This document shows, in pieces, positions 38,387 through 47,064 of a stretch of DNA of 64,000 nt. Source of the DNA: Rhizobium sp. (GTDB lineage Bacteria; Pseudomonadota; Alphaproteobacteria; Rhizobiales; Rhizobiaceae); assembly GCA_002796995.1 (NCBI GenBank), contig PEKW01000005.1:124001-188000 (forward strand), read 5' to 3'. Both the position numbers and the translations under genes were made by a program. The notes under the pieces are model-generated. The model was not told the DNA's origin. It did not search any database and saw nothing but the letters and a program-made list of their open reading frames with translations. Each line of letters opens with the position of its first letter. Positions within the stretch are counted from its first letter, which is position 1.

Positions 38387-38438
38387 CCGGCGGGCGCCGG
38401 CCTGTAGTCTAGGCCCTGCCTGCAACGCCGGATCAGCC

Positions 38439-39062
38439 ATGGAACCGCAAGCCCTTCTCGCTTTCGCTCTCGCCTTCTTCGTCTTTGCCGCGAGCCCCGG
38501 CCCCGACAACATGACGATCATGGCGCGCACCGTGTCGCATGGCGTGTCGTCGGGCATCGCCTACGGGGTCGGTACGGTCATCGGCATCCTCATCTACCTG
38601 GCGCTCGCCGCCTTCGGCCTGTCGCTGATCGCCAGCGAAATGGGCCTCGCCATGACCGTGCTGCGCTATGCCGGCGCGGCCTGGCTCATCTACATGGGCA
38701 TCCGGCTGTGGACGGCGAAGCCGGTCGTCGCCGAGGTCGCCGAACCGGGGCGCGGCCGCGACCTGCTGACCGTCTGCCTCACCGCGATCGCGCTCAACCT
38801 CGGCAACCCGAAAATGCCGCTCTTCTATCTCGCGCTTCTCCCGAACTTCGTCGGTGCGGATTTCTCCGCCGGCGGCTATATGTCGCTCGGCGTGGTGATC
38901 GTTGCCGTCGAGACGGTGGTGGTCGGAGGTCATGTGTGGATCGCCGGCCGCGCGCGGCGGCTGCTGAGAACCCCGCGCGTCGTGAAGGCCGTCAACCGCG
39001 GAGCCGGAACGGTGCTTGCCTGCGCCGGAATTGCGGTAATTGCCACGCATCGCGGCAGTTGA
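38439..39062 (+). CDS. LysE-family amino-acid exporter
   Basis: 207 residues with about six hydrophobic helices. The family signature FVFAASPGPDNMTIMARTVS follows a short N-terminus; GVGTVIGILIYLALAAFGLS and GNPKMPLFYLALLPNF (helix 4 area) are also typical. It would expel amino acids or similar metabolites through the inner membrane; the substrate cannot be named. No operon partner: the helicase promoter begins 40 bases after it. Confidence 0.9.
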   Translation: MEPQALLAFALAFFVFAASPGPDNMTIMARTVSHGVSSGIAYGVGTVIGILIYLALAAFGLSLIASEMGLAMTVLRYAGAAWLIYMGIRLWTAKPVVAEVAEPGRGRDLLTVCLTAIALNLGNPKMPLFYLALLPNFVGADFSAGGYMSLGVVIVAVETVVVGGHVWIAGRARRLLRTPRVVKAVNRGAGTVLACAGIAVIATHRGS

Positions 39063-39103
39063 TCCCACTATTCACCCTTTGTTACTGCAAATCCGGCAGT
39101 TTC

Positions 39104-39132
39104 CTTGACTTTCAAGCGTTTTGGCACTATCC
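39104..39132 (+). promoter_or_regulatory. Strong sigma70-type promoter of the RhlE helicase
   Basis: CTTGAC (39104-39109), 17-base spacer, CTATCC (39127-39132): an almost exact match to the rhizobial CTTGAC-N17-CTATAT consensus. Transcription would start near 39140, leaving a leader of about 65 bases before the helicase start. Confidence 0.7.
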
Positions 39133-39206
39133 CGCGCTGACGTTAACGCCCACGTCCCGGGCGGCCCAATAGCGTTCGCAAGAACCGGAACGGAACAGAT
39201 TCCCCT

Positions 39207-40733
39207 TTGACCACATTTTCTGACCTTGGCCTGAGCCAAAAAGTACTTTCTGCCGTCACCGACGCCGGCTACACCGTGCCGACGCCGATTCAGGCTGGCG
39301 CCATCCCGTTTGCCCTGCAGCGCCGCGACATTTGCGGCATCGCGCAGACCGGCACGGGCAAGACTGCTTCCTTCGTACTGCCCATGCTGACCCTGCTCGA
39401 AAACGGCCGGGCCCGCGCGCGCATGCCGCGCACGCTGATCCTTGAGCCGACCCGCGAACTGGCCGCCCAGGTCGCCGAGAACTTCGAGAAATACGGCAAG
39501 AACCACAAGCTGAACGTTGCGCTCCTGATCGGTGGCGTGTCCTTCGAAGAGCAGAACCGCAAGCTCGAACGTGGCGCCGACGTGCTGATCTGCACGCCCG
39601 GCCGCCTGCTCGACCATTGCGAACGCGGCAAGCTGCTGATGACCGGCGTCGAGATTCTCGTCATCGACGAAGCCGACCGCATGCTCGACATGGGCTTCAT
39701 CCCGGACATCGAGCGAATCGCCAAGATGATCCCGTTCACCCGCCAGACGCTGTTCTTCTCGGCCACCATGCCGCCGGAGATCCAGAAGCTCGCGGACCGC
39801 TTCCTGCAGAACCCGGAACGCATCGAAGTCTCGCTGCCGTCCTCGACGGCGACCACCGTGACGCAGCGCCTCGTCGCCGCCCACAACAAGGACTACGAAA
39901 AGCGTTCGACGCTGCGCGACCTCATCCGTTCGCAGCAGGACCTGAAAAACGCCATCATCTTCTGCAACCGCAAGAAGGATGTCGCCGACCTGTTCCGCTC
40001 GCTCGAGCGCCACGGCTTCTCGGTCGGCGCCCTGCATGGCGACATGGACCAGCGCTCGCGCACCAACATGCTGGCGGGCTTCAAGGACAACCAGATCACC
40101 CTGCTCGTCGCCTCCGACGTCGCAGCCCGCGGTCTCGACATTCCGGACGTGAGCCACGTCTTCAACTTCGACGTTCCGATCCATGCCGAGGACTATGTCC
40201 ACCGCATCGGCCGTACCGGTCGTGCCGGCCGCTCCGGCGCCGCCTTCACGCTGGTGACGCGCAGCGACACGAAGTATCTCGACGCGATCGAAAAGCTGAT
40301 CGGCAACAAGATCGAATGGCTGGACGGCGACGTCTCGTCGCTGCCGCCGATGGCCGAAAGCCATGACGAGGGCCGCGGCAAGCGCGGTTCGCGCGACAAG
40401 GACAAGGATAAGGACCGGGGACGCGAGCGCCGCAGCGGTCACAAGACCGAGACAAAGGCCGAGCCCGTCAAGGCACGCGAGGTGGAACCCGCCAAGGCCC
40501 GCGAAGCAGAAGAAGTCATCGAACCGGTAAGGACCGAACCATTGAACACCGAGCGCAAGGCAGACAGGCGACCCACTCAAGGTAACCGCAGCGCGCGGCC
40601 GAACCCGGCCAATGACGACCAGCGCGAGCGCCGCCGCAGCCATTATCGCGACCATGACGACGGCCCGACGCCGGTCGGCTTCGGCGACGAAATCCCCGCC
40701 TTCATGCTGATCGTCGCTGCCGCGAAGTCCTAA
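39207..40733 (+). CDS. rhlE: DEAD-box RNA helicase, RhlE type
   Basis: 508 residues. The helicase core is complete: Q motif (FSDLGLSQKVLSAVTDAG, PTPIQ), Walker A AQTGTGKT, PTRELA, VIDEADRMLD, SAT, then domain 2 with ARGLDIPDV and HRIGRTGRAGR. From about residue 390 the tail is basic and charged (KDKDKDRGRERRSGHKTE ... RRRSHYRD), as in RhlE proteins that bind rRNA or mRNA. The start is a TTG (no ATG before residue 60), consistent with the family N-terminus. The Nudix gene begins directly after the stop. Confidence 0.93.
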   Translation: MTTFSDLGLSQKVLSAVTDAGYTVPTPIQAGAIPFALQRRDICGIAQTGTGKTASFVLPMLTLLENGRARARMPRTLILEPTRELAAQVAENFEKYGKNHKLNVALLIGGVSFEEQNRKLERGADVLICTPGRLLDHCERGKLLMTGVEILVIDEADRMLDMGFIPDIERIAKMIPFTRQTLFFSATMPPEIQKLADRFLQNPERIEVSLPSSTATTVTQRLVAAHNKDYEKRSTLRDLIRSQQDLKNAIIFCNRKKDVADLFRSLERHGFSVGALHGDMDQRSRTNMLAGFKDNQITLLVASDVAARGLDIPDVSHVFNFDVPIHAEDYVHRIGRTGRAGRSGAAFTLVTRSDTKYLDAIEKLIGNKIEWLDGDVSSLPPMAESHDEGRGKRGSRDKDKDKDRGRERRSGHKTETKAEPVKAREVEPAKAREAEEVIEPVRTEPLNTERKADRRPTQGNRSARPNPANDDQRERRRSHYRDHDDGPTPVGFGDEIPAFMLIVAAAKS

Positions 40734-41141
40734 GTGTCCAAGCCCGGCATCGATTTCCCCGGTGTCGGCGTCGGGTTGGCGATCCTGCGCGACGGCAAGC
40801 TATTGCTCTGCCGTCGTCTGAAGGCGCCCGAAGCCGGCTTCTGGAACATCGTCGGCGGCAAGGTGGACCACCTGGAGCCGGCCGAAATCGCTGCCCGCCG
40901 CGAGGCCGAGGAAGAAACCGGCCTGATGATCGGCGCGATCGAATTCGTCACGACGACGGAACAGATCATCGAAGCCGACGGCCAGCACTGGATTTCGCTA
41001 CTCTACAAGACCACCGACATCAAGGGCGAACCACAACTGACCGAGCCGGATAAGCTGTCGGCCATCGGCTGGTTCGATCTCGACGCGCTTCCCGAACCGC
41101 TGTCAGCCTTCACCCGCGCGCTGTTGCCGTTTCTGCGCTGA
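40734..41141 (+). CDS. Nudix hydrolase
   Basis: 135 residues, MutT-like. The Nudix box is intact: GGKVDHLEPAEIAARREAEE followed by ETG (GX5EX7REUXEEXGU), so it should hydrolyse a nucleoside diphosphate linked to another group. GFWNIVGG precedes the box and SAIGWFDLDALPE follows. It starts with GTG directly after the helicase stop, so it is probably translated from the same message. Its last 39 bases overlap the convergent TfoX-like gene. Confidence 0.92.
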   Translation: MSKPGIDFPGVGVGLAILRDGKLLLCRRLKAPEAGFWNIVGGKVDHLEPAEIAARREAEEETGLMIGAIEFVTTTEQIIEADGQHWISLLYKTTDIKGEPQLTEPDKLSAIGWFDLDALPEPLSAFTRALLPFLR

Positions 41142-41489
41142 GCCGCGCGGCCGTGCCGGCTTGACCTTGGCGACTTCCGCCCTCAGGCCCGCCTCGAAGG
41201 CCAACCCCACCCATTTCGCCATTTCGTCCGGATCGTCATAGGCGTCTTCGGGCACCGACCAGTAGGGCATGGAGACGGGGTTCTTGCCCTCGCGCTGATA
41301 GACCCATTGGCGTGCGCCGGCCGCCGAGAACGCCGGCGCCGACTGCGCATCGGCCTTCAGCATGAGCTCGTCGAACAGGTAGAGGGCGATGATCACGCCC
41401 TGGTGGTAGATGCCCTTGCCGCTGAACATGAGCTTGATGCCGACCGGCCCGAGCGACGAGAAGACTTCCTCGATCTCGACATTGTCCAT
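41103..41489 (-). CDS. TfoX/Sxy N-terminal-domain protein
   Basis: 128 residues. Matches the N-terminal TfoX fold: MDNVEIEEVFSSLGPVGIKL, MFSGKGIYHQGVIIALYLFD, ELMLKADAQS and the FSAAGARQWVYQR segment; the C-terminal tail is basic (PARPRGSAQKRQQR). In gamma-proteobacteria TfoX drives competence, but rhizobial single-domain members have no proven role. It lies two to five bases downstream of nothing and ends inside the Nudix gene. Confidence 0.85.
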   Translation of the reverse strand: MDNVEIEEVFSSLGPVGIKLMFSGKGIYHQGVIIALYLFDELMLKADAQSAPAFSAAGARQWVYQREGKNPVSMPYWSVPEDAYDDPDEMAKWVGLAFEAGLRAEVAKVKPARPRGSAQKRQQRAGEG

Positions 41490-41493
41490 GCGC

Positions 41494-43131
41494 CTACCCC
41501 TTCAGGATTCCGCCGGCCGCAATCACGGCCTCGGGCGTGTCGACGTCCAGCCGGGCGGCGACGCCGATCTCGACGTCGACGATCGGCAGGCCGGCGGTCT
41601 CGATGATCGGCCGGGCGCCGATGTCGCCTTCGAGGGACTTGATCGCCTCGAAGGTGGAGCGCGGCAGGATGACCGGATTGCCGCGCTTGCCGTCGGCGAC
41701 GGCGCGCACGATCGAGCGGCCGGCCGATGCGCGAAAGGCCGACACCAGCGCGTGTAGATCGCCGACCGACACGCCCGGCATGTCGGCCAGCAGGACGAGA
41801 ACGCCATCGGCGCCGCCGGCATTGGCCGCGGCAAAGCCGGCTTTCAGCGAACTCGCCATGCCGCTCGCATAATCGGGATTGTCGACGCAGGCGACGGCAA
41901 GGCCCTTGAGACTGCCGGCGATCTCAGGGGCGCGATGGCCGGTGACGACGATGACCTCGCCTGCTCCCGCTTCGAGCGCGGTCCGCGCCGAGCGGCGCAC
42001 GAGCGGCTCGCCCTCGAACTCGGCCAGCAGCTTGTGCCGCCCGCCCTCGCCCATGCGGCTCGACCTGCCGGCGGCGAGAAGCACGGTCGCCACCTTGAGA
42101 GGCTGGTGTTCGACCTCGGTCGCCAGTTCGCGCGGCAGTGGCCGGCTTGGAATTTCCATCAGCAGCCCTCCGACCCCCAGGCCCGTCAGTTCGTGAGACG
42201 TCGGCGTCTCGCCGGCCAGGAGCCGGTTCAGCACCCAGTCGAAGCCGTTTTCCTTCGGCGAGCGGGCGCAGCCGGGCGCACCGATCACCGGGACACCGTC
42301 GACATGGCCGAGCACCAGGAGATTGCCGGGATCGACGGGAAGCCCCACCTGATCGACGACGCCGCCGGCCATGCGGATCGATTCGGGGATGACGTCGACG
42401 GCATCGCACATGGCCGAGGCGCCGAAGACGACGATCATCGGTGGCCGGGTGTCGACCCGGCGCAAGGCGTTCTCGATCGCCGCGGCAACCGCTTCGGCCC
42501 GATGCGCGACCCGTTGTTCGGCGACCAGTTCGCTCGACGAGGGGGCAAGGCGCTGCTCCAGCACCCGCGCGGTCTTGTCCATCACCGTGGGCTTCAGCGA
42601 CGGCAGTTCGGTGGCGATCAGCTGGACGGCGTGCGGCCGGTAGGGCTTGAGCCGGAAGGCGGCACCCTCGGTCAGGATCGCCCGCGCCTGCTCGACGCTG
42701 TCCCCGGGCACCGCGAGCGGGATGATCTTGACGGTCGCCACCAGATCGCCGCTGCGCACGTCGCTATGGTCGGCGAGACAGGCGAGCGTGATCGCTGGAT
42801 CGACGCGGTTGAAGCGGTCGACCAGCGCCTTGTCCGCGACGAACAGGCCATTGCAGGTGGCGTGGAAATTGACGCGGCCGGTGGAGGCCGGGGTGAGCCG
42901 CAGGTTGGCCGGGTCGATTGCCGAGGCGCAGCGCTCCGCCGCCTCGTCCTCGCCGAGGTCGCCCGCCTCCATGCGACAGGCGATCACGCTGGCGATGCCG
43001 GCCTCGGCGAGTGCCTCGATGTCCTTGGCGTCCAGCACATGTCCCTTCGGCAGACGCCCGGCGGGCAGCTTCACCGCATGGGCGAGGATCAGGCCCTCGG
43101 CATCGCTCGCGGCGAACTCCCCGAAGATCAT
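41494..43131 (-). CDS. Molybdenum cofactor cytidylyl/guanylyltransferase with molybdopterin-binding domain
   Basis: 545 residues in two parts. The N-terminal 340 residues resemble the MoeA/MogA-type molybdopterin-binding fold (VVFGASAMCDAVDVIPESIR, LVLGHVDGVPVIGAPGCARS). The C-terminal 200 residues are a MobA-like nucleotidyltransferase with VATVLLAAGRSSRMGEGGRH, VIVVTGHR and LVLLADMPGVSVGDL (Mg Asp). This fused layout prepares the dinucleotide Mo cofactor used by xanthine-oxidase-type enzymes. It is last in the operon and overlaps the XdhC gene by four bases. Confidence 0.9.
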   Translation of the reverse strand: MIFGEFAASDAEGLILAHAVKLPAGRLPKGHVLDAKDIEALAEAGIASVIACRMEAGDLGEDEAAERCASAIDPANLRLTPASTGRVNFHATCNGLFVADKALVDRFNRVDPAITLACLADHSDVRSGDLVATVKIIPLAVPGDSVEQARAILTEGAAFRLKPYRPHAVQLIATELPSLKPTVMDKTARVLEQRLAPSSSELVAEQRVAHRAEAVAAAIENALRRVDTRPPMIVVFGASAMCDAVDVIPESIRMAGGVVDQVGLPVDPGNLLVLGHVDGVPVIGAPGCARSPKENGFDWVLNRLLAGETPTSHELTGLGVGGLLMEIPSRPLPRELATEVEHQPLKVATVLLAAGRSSRMGEGGRHKLLAEFEGEPLVRRSARTALEAGAGEVIVVTGHRAPEIAGSLKGLAVACVDNPDYASGMASSLKAGFAAANAGGADGVLVLLADMPGVSVGDLHALVSAFRASAGRSIVRAVADGKRGNPVILPRSTFEAIKSLEGDIGARPIIETAGLPIVDVEIGVAARLDVDTPEAVIAAGGILKG

Positions 43132-43835
43132 GCGGGCTCGCCTCCGGCCACGGAGAGCGAGCGCCGGCGGAAGGCCAGGATGATCTCCGCCAGCGTGGCG
43201 ACTGCGATCTCTGCCGGGGTCGCGGCGCCGATGTCGATGCCGACCGGCGCCGAGATGCGGGCGATCTCCGCTTCGGAAAAGCCCTGCGCCTTCAGCCGCT
43301 CGACCCGTTTCGCATGGGTCTTGCGGCTGCCGAGCGCGCCGACATAGAAACAGCCGGCCTTCAGCGCCGCGGCGATCGCAAAGTCGTCGATCTTCGGATC
43401 ATGGGTCACGGCGACGAGGGCGCTGTAGCGGTCAAGCGGACGGGACGACAGCACATCCTCCGGCCAGTCTGCGACGAGGTCGACGCCGGAAAACCGTTCC
43501 GGCGTGGCAAAGGCGGTGCGCGGATCGATGATGGTCATGTCATAACCGGCGATCGCCGCCATCGGATAGAGCGCCTGGCTGATATGCACCGCGCCGATCA
43601 CCACGATGCGCGGAGGCGGCAGGTGCACGTTGAGGAAGAGCGGACGCCCGTCGATCTCGACGGCGCCGGACTTGCCTGAGCGGAAACGCGCCGCGATCTC
43701 CGCGCCGAGCGCACCTTCGACGGCATCGCCCTCGACCACCACCCGGTCGTGAGCGTCTGCAAGATCGGTGATCAGGATCGCCGCCTGCCGCGCAGATCGG
43801 GCCGCGTTGAGCGCCTTGAGACTGGAGAGCTGCAT
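43128..43835 (-). CDS. XdhC-family protein (full-length type)
   Basis: 235 residues. The C-terminal Rossmann-like region is evident: PRIVVIGAVHISQALYPMAA, ALVAVTHDPKIDDFAIAAAL, CFYVGALGSRKTHAKRVERL and ISAPVGIDIGAATPAEIAVA. XdhC proteins hold the sulfurated Mo cofactor and pass it into molybdenum hydroxylases. The usual GC motif at the end of the N-terminal part is not obvious here, and the adjacent short gene supplies the missing N-terminal part. Confidence 0.9.
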   Translation of the reverse strand: MQLSSLKALNAARSARQAAILITDLADAHDRVVVEGDAVEGALGAEIAARFRSGKSGAVEIDGRPLFLNVHLPPPRIVVIGAVHISQALYPMAAIAGYDMTIIDPRTAFATPERFSGVDLVADWPEDVLSSRPLDRYSALVAVTHDPKIDDFAIAAALKAGCFYVGALGSRKTHAKRVERLKAQGFSEAEIARISAPVGIDIGAATPAEIAVATLAEIILAFRRRSLSVAGGEPA

Positions 43836-44164
43836 CAGGAAAGCCTCTCGACAAAGACGCGGATCTTGCCGCCGCAGGAGAGCCCCACCCGCCAGGCGGT
43901 TTCGTCGGCGACACCGAATTCGAGCATCTTGGCCTTGCCAGATGCCAGCACATCGAGCGCCTCGGTGATCACAGCGCCCTCGACGCAGCCGCCCGAGACA
44001 GATCCTTCGAAATTGCCCTCCGCGTCGATCACCAGATGGCTTCCGACCGGACGCGGCGCCGAGCCCCAGGTCTCGACGACGGTGGCGACCGCCACCGCGC
44101 GTCCCTGCCCGATCCAGTCCTCGGCGATGAACAGCGGATCCCTCGTCTGCATGTCGGTGGTCAT
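43835..44164 (-). CDS. XdhC/CoxI N-terminal-domain protein
   Basis: 109 residues; only the N-terminal XdhC_CoxI domain: VATVVETWGSAPRPVGSHLV, VSGGCVEGAVITEALDVL and VGLSCGGKIRVFVERLS with two conserved Cys (GGCVEG, LSCGG) that could hold the cofactor or a sulfur. Together with the next gene it makes a split XdhC. The ATG at 44164 lies inside the last codons of the CoxE-like gene (ATGA overlap), and its own stop overlaps the next start by one base. Confidence 0.9.
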   Translation of the reverse strand: MTTDMQTRDPLFIAEDWIGQGRAVAVATVVETWGSAPRPVGSHLVIDAEGNFEGSVSGGCVEGAVITEALDVLASGKAKMLEFGVADETAWRVGLSCGGKIRVFVERLS

Positions 44165-45423
44165 TGGAGCCCCCTCAAGGTGCGGAGAAGCCGGCGTGGA
44201 TCGCCCTTGTCCGCGGACGTTGCCGAAAGCGCGCCGACCAGGTCGGACAGCGAATTGAGATTGTGGACCGGCCGCAATTCGTCGACACGCGGCAGCATGG
44301 CCCGCACGCCGCGCGCCCGCGCCTCGAAGCCCTCGAAGCGCAACAGGGGGTTGAGCCAGATCAGCCGCCGGCAGGAGCGATGCAGGCGATCGGTCTCGGT
44401 GGCCAGCAGTTCGGCCCCCTCGCGCTCCAGCCCGTCGGTGATCAACAGCACGATGGCGCCCTGGCCGAGCACGCGGCGCGCCCATTGATGGTTGAACTCC
44501 TTCAGCGTCTCACCGATCCTTGTGCCGCCCGACCAGTCGCGCACCGCATCCGTGCACTGGTCGATCGCCTCGTCGGGATCGCGATTGCGCATCTGCCGCG
44601 TCACATTCGTGAGCCGCGTGCCGAAGACGAAAGTGTGCACGCGCCTGCGGCGCTCGGTCAACACATGGAGGAAATGCAGGAAGATGCGGGTGTACTGGCT
44701 CATCGAGCCGGAAATGTCGGCGAGGACGACGAGCGGCGGCGGCTGGCGGCGGCGCTCGCGATATTTCGGCAGGATCAGATCGCCGCCGGTGCGCATAGCC
44801 GCCCGCATCATCGCCCGCGGATCGACATGGCGCGACCGAGAGGTCGGCTGGTAGCGCCGCATCGGCACCTGGTCGAAGGGCATGGTCATGCGCTCGATTT
44901 CGCGCCTCGCCTGAGACAGTTCCTCGGCCGTCATCTGGGCGAAATCGGTGCGGCGCAGGACTTCGCTGCCGGAGACGGTGAAGCGGGCGTCGATCTCGAT
45001 GTCCGGCTCGTCGCGCTCACGGCTCTGGCGCTCGCGCTCGGCAAACAGCGCATCGCTCACGCGCGACGACCCAGCCTTGGCCTTCTCGCGCTCGCTGTTG
45101 TCCAACGCCACCGGCGACATCATGGCGATCATCTTGTTGACCATGTCGCGCGAGCGCCAGAACAGGCGAAACGCCTCGTCGAACACCGGCTGGTCCTCGT
45201 GCCGCTTGACGAGTACGGCCGAAAGCGCGGCATGGAATTCCTCGCGCGAACCGATGCCGATCGCATCGATGGCGGCGATCGCATCGGCAACCGCGCCTGG
45301 ACCGGGCTTCAGCCCGGCGCGGCGCAGGACACGGGCGAAATAGACGATGTTGTCGGCGAGCCGCCCGTCGCCGATCGGCGGCGTCACGACGACAATGCCT
45401 TCCCCGGTTCCCGGCGTCTGCAT
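44161..45423 (-). CDS. VWA-domain protein, CoxE-like
   Basis: 420 residues. The N-terminal part matches CoxE proteins (NIVYFARVLRRAGLKPGPGA) and the C-terminal part is a von Willebrand A domain with the metal motif VLADISGSMSQYTR, TFVFGTRLTNVTR and LLITDGLERE. CoxE pairs with the MoxR-type ATPase in the maturation of CO-dehydrogenase-type enzymes, probably in inserting or sulfurating the active site. It follows the MoxR gene by four bases. Confidence 0.92.
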   Translation of the reverse strand: MQTPGTGEGIVVVTPPIGDGRLADNIVYFARVLRRAGLKPGPGAVADAIAAIDAIGIGSREEFHAALSAVLVKRHEDQPVFDEAFRLFWRSRDMVNKMIAMMSPVALDNSEREKAKAGSSRVSDALFAERERQSRERDEPDIEIDARFTVSGSEVLRRTDFAQMTAEELSQARREIERMTMPFDQVPMRRYQPTSRSRHVDPRAMMRAAMRTGGDLILPKYRERRRQPPPLVVLADISGSMSQYTRIFLHFLHVLTERRRRVHTFVFGTRLTNVTRQMRNRDPDEAIDQCTDAVRDWSGGTRIGETLKEFNHQWARRVLGQGAIVLLITDGLEREGAELLATETDRLHRSCRRLIWLNPLLRFEGFEARARGVRAMLPRVDELRPVHNLNSLSDLVGALSATSADKGDPRRLLRTLRGLQ

Positions 45424-45426
45424 GGC

Positions 45427-46356
45427 CTAGCCCGCCGCCAGCAGTTCGGCCTTGACCTCGGAGAGCACCTTGTGGCCCTCGCCGCCCTGGATCCGGGCAA
45501 TGTCCTCCTGGTATTTCAGGAGCGTGCCGAGCGTATCGGCAATGGTTTCCGGATCGAGCGCCAGCCGGTCGAGTTCGGTGAGCGCGGTCGCCCAGTCGAT
45601 GGTCTCGGCAATGCCGGGGTTCTTGAACAGGTCGATGGTGCGGATCTTCTGCACATAGGCGACGATCTGGCGCGACAGCTGCTCGTTGCAGCCCGGCACC
45701 TTGCGCCGGATGATCGCCAGTTCCTCGGCCGCTTTGGGATAGTCGACCCAGTGGTAGAGACAGCGACGCTTCAGCGCATCATGCACCTCGCGGGTGCGGT
45801 TGCTGGTGACGATGACGATCGGCGGCTCGGCGGCCTTGACCGTGCCGAATTCGGGGATGCTCACCTGGAAGTCGGACAAAACTTCGAGCAGGAAGGCCTC
45901 AAAGGCCTCGTCGGTACGGTCGAGTTCGTCGATCAGGAAGACTGGCGCGCGGCCCGGCTCGCATTGCAATGCCTGCAAAACCGGACGGCGGATCAGGTGG
46001 CGCTCGGAGAAGAGATCGTGCTCCAGCCGGTCGCGGTCGGAAATGCCGGTGGCTTCGGCCAGGCGGATCTCCAGCATCTGCGCCGGATAGTTCCACTCGT
46101 AGACAGCGGACGCGACGTCGAGACCTTCATAGCATTGCAGGCGGATCAGAGGGCGGTCGAGTGCCTTGGCCAGCACCTTGGCGACCTCGGTCTTGCCGAC
46201 GCCCGCCTCCCCTTCGAGGAAGAGCGGACGCTGCATGCGAAGCGCGAGGAAGAGCACGGTCGCCAGCGGCCGCCCCGCCAGATAATCGTGTGCGGACAGG
46301 AGTTCGATGACGGCGTCGATCGATGCCGGCAGGCCAGTTCGTGACGTTTCCGCCAT
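45427..46356 (-). CDS. MoxR-family AAA+ ATPase, CoxD-like
   Basis: 309 residues. Walker A EGEAGVGKTEVAK, Walker B APVFLIDELDRTDEAFEA and sensor 1 IVIVTSNRTREVHDAL are intact, and PAQMLEIRLAEATGI is a MoxR/CoxD feature. It acts as the chaperone-like motor for the VWA protein encoded next to it. First sure gene of the five-gene maturation operon; a flavin reductase gene lies 27 bases upstream in the same direction and may belong to it. Confidence 0.94.
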   Translation of the reverse strand: MAETSRTGLPASIDAVIELLSAHDYLAGRPLATVLFLALRMQRPLFLEGEAGVGKTEVAKVLAKALDRPLIRLQCYEGLDVASAVYEWNYPAQMLEIRLAEATGISDRDRLEHDLFSERHLIRRPVLQALQCEPGRAPVFLIDELDRTDEAFEAFLLEVLSDFQVSIPEFGTVKAAEPPIVIVTSNRTREVHDALKRRCLYHWVDYPKAAEELAIIRRKVPGCNEQLSRQIVAYVQKIRTIDLFKNPGIAETIDWATALTELDRLALDPETIADTLGTLLKYQEDIARIQGGEGHKVLSEVKAELLAAG

Positions 46357-46383
46357 GGTTCCTCCCCTTGATTGAGGGAGAGC

Positions 46384-46878
46384 TTACAGGCTGCGATAGC
46401 CGCGGTCCAGATAGATGAGCGAGGCGTCGATCGGACCGAAATGCACAGCCTTGACCTCGCCGAACAGCACGGTGTGGGTCGCCGTCACCTTGCTGTCGGT
46501 GACCCGGCAGTCGAAGGAAACGATCGAATCGGCAAGCACCGGCGCGCCGGTCACCAGCGTCTGCCATTCGGCCAGCGCGAACCGGTCGTCAGGCGCCAGT
46601 CCACCAAAGCCGGCAAAGGCATTGGCAAGCGCCTGGTGATGGGCGCCGAGCGAATTCAGGGCGAAATAGCCGCTTTCGAAGAAGACCGTATTGTTCGGAT
46701 TGCCGTTGTTGAGGCACACCAGCAGGCTCGGCGGACGGTCGGACACGGAGCAGGCAGCGGTAATGGTGACGCCCCGTCTGACGCCCTCGTACTCGGTCGT
46801 GACGATCTGCACATGGCCGGCATAGCGGCTCATCGCTTCCCGGTAGACGACGGGGTCCATCTGCTGCGAGTTCAACAA
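46384..46878 (-). CDS. Flavin reductase-like domain protein
   Basis: 164 residues with the FMN split-barrel layout of HpaC-type reductases: MSRYAGHVQIVTTEYEGVRR, GVTITAACSVSDRPPSLLVC, LNNGNPNNTVFFESGYFALN, and TATHTVLFGEVKAVHFG. It would supply reduced flavin to a two-component monooxygenase or similar. GGAGAAGAG lies just before two in-frame TTG codons (46878, 46875), either of which may start it; the first ATG (46860) is too far from that site. Confidence 0.88.
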   Translation of the reverse strand: MLNSQQMDPVVYREAMSRYAGHVQIVTTEYEGVRRGVTITAACSVSDRPPSLLVCLNNGNPNNTVFFESGYFALNSLGAHHQALANAFAGFGGLAPDDRFALAEWQTLVTGAPVLADSIVSFDCRVTDSKVTATHTVLFGEVKAVHFGPIDASLIYLDRGYRSL

Positions 46879-47064
46879 TCTCTTCTCCGGGGTGCTTTCG
46901 CCCTTTTGGCATATTGACCGTCAATATGGCCTCCAAGGTTTACGTTTTCCACAACGCAGCGGATTTTTCGCGTCCGAAGGCGACTGCGTTTGGCGTTGCC
47001 GAGGCCTGTCGCCTGCGGATAGGATGGTACCGACCGTTCAGACGAACAGGAAGACACCTTGCCC

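Noticed and set aside
44164..46344. 726-codon open frame antisense to the MoxR and CoxE-like genes
   Set aside because: Shadow of two conserved, motif-bearing genes on the minus strand.
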